Assembly: GCF_011752935.1 (NCBI RefSeq)
Contig: NZ_VWWO01000003.1
Coordinates: 1,116,001-1,180,000 of the forward strand
Reading direction: 5' to 3'
Origin: Chitinophaga sp. Cy-1792
GTDB lineage: Bacteria; Bacteroidota; Bacteroidia; Chitinophagales; Chitinophagaceae
DNA length: 64,000 nucleotides
Positions 62,956 to 64,000 of the stretch are shown piece after piece. Below the pieces are notes generated by a model. The model had not been told where the DNA came from. It saw only the letters and a program-made list of their open reading frames with translations, and did no database searches. Each line of letters begins with the position of its first letter. Within the stretch, counting starts at the first letter, position 1. The position numbers were made by a program, and so were the translations under genes.

Positions 62956-63489
62956 CTAGAAGGCAAATCTTGCGGAAACGCCGCCGATTTCTTCACCGAG
63001 GTAGTTGGTCGGTCCAACAAACTGAACATAAGGTTTCAGATCGGCACTGATGTTCAGCGGAATTTTCTTGAAGGTATACTCGATACCGATGATACCGTCC
63101 AGGCCAGGGGATACATAAGTACCTTTGCCTTTGTCGACATAACGATCCCAATCGTAGTCGCGGCGGTCATAAATACCCACGTGCACACCGCCACCGGCGT
63201 ACATGTTTAGGCCTTGCATCCCTACATTCCAATGATATTCGTATAATCCTGTAAAGGTTACGTTTGTGTTTTTGTCGTGATTAGTGGTAACTAATCCTTC
63301 GATGGCATGTGGTCCTGCAATAAAGTGTTTAATGGTGAAGCCTACTATCCATGGGTTCAGACGAACGCCTAATGCGGTATTGTAGTTATCAATACCATAG
63401 CCTCCGCCGCGATAGCTGCTTTTCTTTTGCGCGTTAGCCTGTATAGCAATCAATGCGATCAGGCTGAAAAGTAACACGACTTTCTTCAT
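62956..63489 (-). CDS. Small outer-membrane beta-barrel-like protein
   Basis: A 177-residue exported protein with signal peptide (VVLLFSLIALIAIQANAQ) and amphipathic strands (LGVRLNPWIVGFTIKHF, NMYAGGGVHVGIYDRRD, IIGIEYTFKKIPLNISADLKP) ending with an aromatic terminal strand GGVSARFAF, as in small outer-membrane barrels. The frame extends to 63525; the ATG at 63489 begins the signal peptide. Function unknown. Confidence 0.75.
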   Translation of the reverse strand: MKKVVLLFSLIALIAIQANAQKKSSYRGGGYGIDNYNTALGVRLNPWIVGFTIKHFIAGPHAIEGLVTTNHDKNTNVTFTGLYEYHWNVGMQGLNMYAGGGVHVGIYDRRDYDWDRYVDKGKGTYVSPGLDGIIGIEYTFKKIPLNISADLKPYVQFVGPTNYLGEEIGGVSARFAF

Positions 63490-63616
63490 AAATGAATACT
63501 TATTAAAAATAAAAGATATTGGCACTTTCTAACGTGAGAAATTTCTCTAAAGTATTTTCTCTCTAAAAAAAATCACATTTATTTAACAATAACAGTGCCA
63601 ACAGCGGTAGATAAAT

Positions 63617-64000
63617 TTATTTTTTTATCAGGCGCAGGTAGATGAATCCTGCCAAACCCGCTATCACAGAGGCTGCGATCACGGAAATAATGGCGATGAT
63701 CTGCAAAGATCTATCTGTATAAGCTAATCCAGCTATAAAAATAGACATGGTAAATCCGATACCGGCGATCATGCCAACACCCCAGAGCTGGCCCCAGCGG
63801 CTGTTTTCGGGAAGCACGGCTAAACGAAGTTTCACCGCAATGAATGACATCCCGAAAATCCCCAATGGTTTTCCCAGTACTAATCCGGCAATGATACCAT
63901 AGCTGATGCCATGTTCCAATGCGTGGAAAACGTCCGCTGGCAAGGCGATAGCGGTATTAGCCAACGCAAATAGCGGCATGATTACAAAATTCACAGGGTC
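63617..64000 (-). CDS. nhaA: Na+/H+ antiporter NhaA, C-terminal part (cut by window edge)
   Basis: An inner-membrane sodium/proton antiporter. The last 127 residues are present: NFVIMPLFALANTAIAL, GLVLGKPLGIFGMSF and the signature MIAGIGFTMSIFIAGLAY, followed by two helices. The N-terminal two thirds lie beyond base 64000. Confidence 0.93.
   Translation of the reverse strand, partial: DPVNFVIMPLFALANTAIALPADVFHALEHGISYGIIAGLVLGKPLGIFGMSFIAVKLRLAVLPENSRWGQLWGVGMIAGIGFTMSIFIAGLAYTDRSLQIIAIISVIAASVIAGLAGFIYLRLIKK

Overview
The window reads as one contiguous, gene-dense stretch of a Bacteroidota chromosome, most likely Chitinophagaceae and plausibly Chitinophaga; the genus is an inference. The evidence is Bacteroidota-type promoters (TTTG, about 19-20 nt, TAnnTTTG), the short primary sigma factor, the alternative GlmU, a long NusB, the DUF3822-rsmD pair, TonB receptors with carboxypeptidase-like plug extensions, the TonB receptor/DUF4249 pair, a GldM-like C-terminal domain, and many short lipoproteins. 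I see no tRNA, rRNA, CRISPR array, insertion sequence, prophage or integrase.

Layout. 1-2.3 kb (minus): nusB, a DUF1573 lipoprotein, yajC and the start of coaE. 2.5-5.7 kb (plus): groES-groEL, then two tandem FKBP-type prolyl isomerase lipoproteins. 5.8-10.3 kb: L-serine dehydratase and a large secreted protein combining an HExxH protease domain with a propeller-like region and a probable barrel. 10.3-14.7 kb (minus): a GldM-C-like secreted protein, valS, threonine aldolase. 15-18.3 kb: primary sigma factor, trxB, folB, a TPR protein. 18.4-24.3 kb: a MATE transporter, the DUF3822-rsmD-coaD-thioesterase operon, a secreted metallopeptidase, a NUDIX protein. 24.3-31 kb: pyrE, an HMA-domain protein, a frameshifted membrane-protein gene, a LEA-like lipoprotein, WbqC-like protein, arginine decarboxylase, a six-helix membrane protein, hsp20. 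31.1-36.2 kb: bacilliredoxin, lgt, hemerythrin, sulfatase, DUF2167 protein.

36.5-42.4 kb holds an outer-membrane receptor followed by a tightly coupled operon: ECF sigma factor, a one-helix candidate anti-sigma factor and two repetitive exported beta-rich proteins. 42.4-47.3 kb: yajQ, rpmE2, alternative glmU, tpiA, a 2H-phosphoesterase-like protein with degenerate motifs, an unusually long gap of about 0.95 kb, and acylphosphatase. 47.3-51.2 kb (minus): a papain-like peptidase and a BlaR1/BlaI-type pair whose promoter overlaps two tandem palindromes. 51.2-55.9 kb (minus): fatty acid hydroxylase, DUF4249 lipoprotein, TonB receptor, a small HMA-like protein. 56-64 kb: an AraC regulator with 21-bp-spaced direct repeats at its start, an NAD(P)H-binding protein with an operator-like palindrome, K+-dependent membrane pyrophosphatase, Nnr, an alpha/beta hydrolase lipoprotein, a small barrel protein and the end of nhaA.

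Most genes are housekeeping. The least ordinary parts are the ECF sigma operon, the M56/BlaI pair with its operator layout, the AraC and NAD(P)H-gene operators, the frameshifted gene and the empty 46-47 kb region. I did not find a clearly new defence or biosynthetic system. Functions come from reading motifs by eye; no database search was run.
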